A DNA stretch of 51,335 nt, taken from DATCMU01 sp036563245. GTDB lineage: Bacteria; Pseudomonadota; Alphaproteobacteria; Rhizobiales; Devosiaceae. Positions 50,489-51,335 of this stretch are shown here, in pieces. How positions within the stretch are numbered: position 1 is the first letter of the stretch; each line of letters begins with the position of its first letter. The position numbers and the translations under genes are program-made. A model generated the notes under the pieces. That model had not been told where the DNA came from. It ran no database searches and saw nothing but the letters and a program-made list of their open reading frames with translations. The stretch is taken from NCBI GenBank assembly GCA_036563245.1, contig DATCMU010000054.1, positions 1 through 51,335 of the forward strand. Direction: 5' to 3'.

Positions 50489-50814
50489 CTTTCAGCCTCG
50501 GATGTTGGTTCGGATCGGTAAGAAAATACCTCCTCCACTGGGATCCTGATCGGGCGAGTGTCGGGATGACATTCCATCAGGGGCTGCATTTCGGCCCACC
50601 ATCGCCACTGGATCGTGTCTGGGGGCGCGTCCTCTGCGTCGTCCTCGCGATCCTGGACTGCGAACAGGGTCAGGCCGTGCCTGTAGATGGAGAAGTTCAA
50701 TATGCTGCGCGATCGCATCAGCGCGAGCATTTCAGGCCAGATGGCATCGTGCCGGGCCTTGTATTCCGCCTCGCACCCGGGCTTGAGCGTCATTATCCAG
50801 GCTGACCGCTTCAT
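50485..50814 (-). CDS. L-rhamnose mutarotase-like protein (RhaM family)
   Basis: 109 residues, dimeric ferredoxin-like fold. MKRSAWIMTLKPGCEAEYKA and the RHDAIWPEML motif with the catalytic His at 22 are RhaM hallmarks; NFSIYRHGLTLFAV and IQWRWWAEMQPLM complete the pattern. It interconverts anomers of 6-deoxy sugars. It is coupled by 4-base overlaps with the dehydratase gene upstream and the lyase gene downstream, the strongest hint that the imported sugar is rhamnose-like. Confidence 0.85.
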   Translation of the reverse strand: MKRSAWIMTLKPGCEAEYKARHDAIWPEMLALMRSRSILNFSIYRHGLTLFAVQDREDDAEDAPPDTIQWRWWAEMQPLMECHPDTRPIRIPVEEVFSYRSEPTSEAER

Positions 50815-51335
50815 GGCGAAATGATCCGGTTGTCGTCGACATAGTCCCAGACGATGTCATAGCCCAGGCCCGGCCCGTCGGGGATCGGCACCATTCCGTC
50901 CGGGTCCATCAGGTCGCAGTTGCGACGCAGGTATGGATGTGGTGCATCGTAGTCGACGCCCGGAGCCAGCAATCCGCGCTCATAGTATTCGCTGGTATCT
51001 TCGGAAGTCGCGCCCAGCGCATGCAGATTTCCCCAGCCGGACATGTGGACCTCGCACCGGATGCCGTAGGCCTCGCACACGATGGCGGTCTTGCGACAAC
51101 CCGTCAGCCCGCCTCGCCGCACATCCATGCGGCTCATGTCCGAGGCTCCGCGCAAGATCCACTCCGCGCGCGTGAAAACCCCGCCGGCCGCGATCTCCGG
51201 TGCAAGAATTGGAATGCTCAGTTCGCGGCAGACCCGAACGTAGCTTTCGACGCGATACTCGGGCATCGGGTGCTCGAACCAATAGAAGCCCAGCTTCTCC
51301 AGCTCGCGTCCAACCTGAATACTATGAGCGCGGAT
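50811..51335 (-). CDS. Enolase-superfamily sugar-acid dehydratase, C-terminal part (runs off the window)
   Basis: 174 residues are visible, open to the right edge. KLGFYWFEHPMPEYR contains the Glu-type metal-site strand of the mandelate racemase branch; SRMDVRRGGLTGCRK and GIRCEVHMSGWGNLHALGAT hold the later Asp and His positions; the tail PIPDGPGLGYDIVWDYV is typical of sugar-acid dehydratases. An ATG at 51266 lies inside the domain and is not the start. Likely it dehydrates an aldonic acid such as rhamnonate to the 2-keto-3-deoxy form that the downstream lyase would split. First visible gene of the coupled unit. Confidence 0.83.
   Translation of the reverse strand: MRAHSIQVGRELEKLGFYWFEHPMPEYRVESYVRVCRELSIPILAPEIAAGGVFTRAEWILRGASDMSRMDVRRGGLTGCRKTAIVCEAYGIRCEVHMSGWGNLHALGATSEDTSEYYERGLLAPGVDYDAPHPYLRRNCDLMDPDGMVPIPDGPGLGYDIVWDYVDDNRIISP

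Noticed and set aside
1..51335. CRISPR arrays, insertion sequences, integrases, prophage or toxin-antitoxin genes
   Set aside because: No regularly spaced repeats, transposase motifs or attachment-site duplications were found; the lone tRNA-Ala is not flanked by an integrase.

Overview
The window looks like a chromosomal stretch of a high-GC alphaproteobacterium, most likely of the order Hyphomicrobiales (Rhizobiales). This rests on gene content: a rhizobial-type chemotaxis set (cheS, cheY1, cheA, cheW, cheD, cheR, cheB, cheY2, plus a small DxxxQ protein like CheT), a Brucella-type DRL/DXR-II reductoisomerase, a RhaS/T/P/Q-type ABC transporter, and intergenic palindromes of the RIME-like kind common in this order. 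A Devosia/Pelagibacterium-like genus is only a guess. I see no insertion sequence, integrase, prophage or CRISPR array.

Layout. 1-9959: a chemotaxis block in two minus-strand units, cheS-cheY1-cheA-cheW (closed by an intrinsic terminator at 6541-6567) and cheD-mcp-cheR-cheB-cheY2-mcp. A plus-strand CheT-like gene sits between them. 10057-14244: a 3-hydroxyisobutyryl-CoA hydrolase-like protein, divergent from the DRL gene and a methyltransferase, then an MDR oxidoreductase. 14335-18069: a self-contained efflux operon (TetR, HlyD, ABC ATPase, ABC permease) with a strong palindromic operator at its head. 18238-20917: a Gfo/Idh/MocA oxidoreductase, and a second TetR divergent from a short-chain reductase with a palindrome between them. 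21025-21100: tRNA-Ala(CGC). 21322-24624: a GntR regulator, the Kdo genes waaA and kdsB (convergent), and a 45-residue membrane protein. 24808-27236: a partial phosphonate set (DUF1045 protein, phnM, phnN) behind a possible Pho box. 27477-30571: a polymer-forming membrane protein and psuG-psuK for pseudouridine breakdown. 30939-34988: potFGHI polyamine importer. 34998-40938: acetoacetyl-CoA synthetase, L-serine dehydratase, a nucleotide-sugar epimerase and an alditol-oxidase-like flavoenzyme.

41044-51335 (window edge): a sugar or sugar-acid catabolic region. A plus-strand RhaS/T/P/Q-type importer operon ending in a GYD-domain gene is flanked by two minus-strand units (cupin plus Ldh_2 dehydrogenase; enolase-superfamily dehydratase, RhaM-like mutarotase and a DHDPS-fold lyase), an HpcH/HpaI aldolase and a GntR regulator. 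The logic is import, anomer conversion, dehydration of the sugar acid and retro-aldol cleavage. L-rhamnose or another 6-deoxyhexose is the best guess, but no kinase, isomerase or sugar dehydrogenase specific to rhamnose is visible.

Most notable observations: (i) CheD and the divergent CheT-like protein share a C-terminal (D/E)-(I/V)-E-L-F tail that resembles the receptor pentapeptide recognised by CheR; (ii) both ABC substrate-binding-protein genes are followed by a perfect 10-11 bp GC hairpin without a T-run; (iii) the DHDPS-like lyase keeps its Schiff-base lysine but has Gln where the family has its catalytic Tyr; (iv) the sugar cluster mixes components in a way I cannot match to a known pathway.
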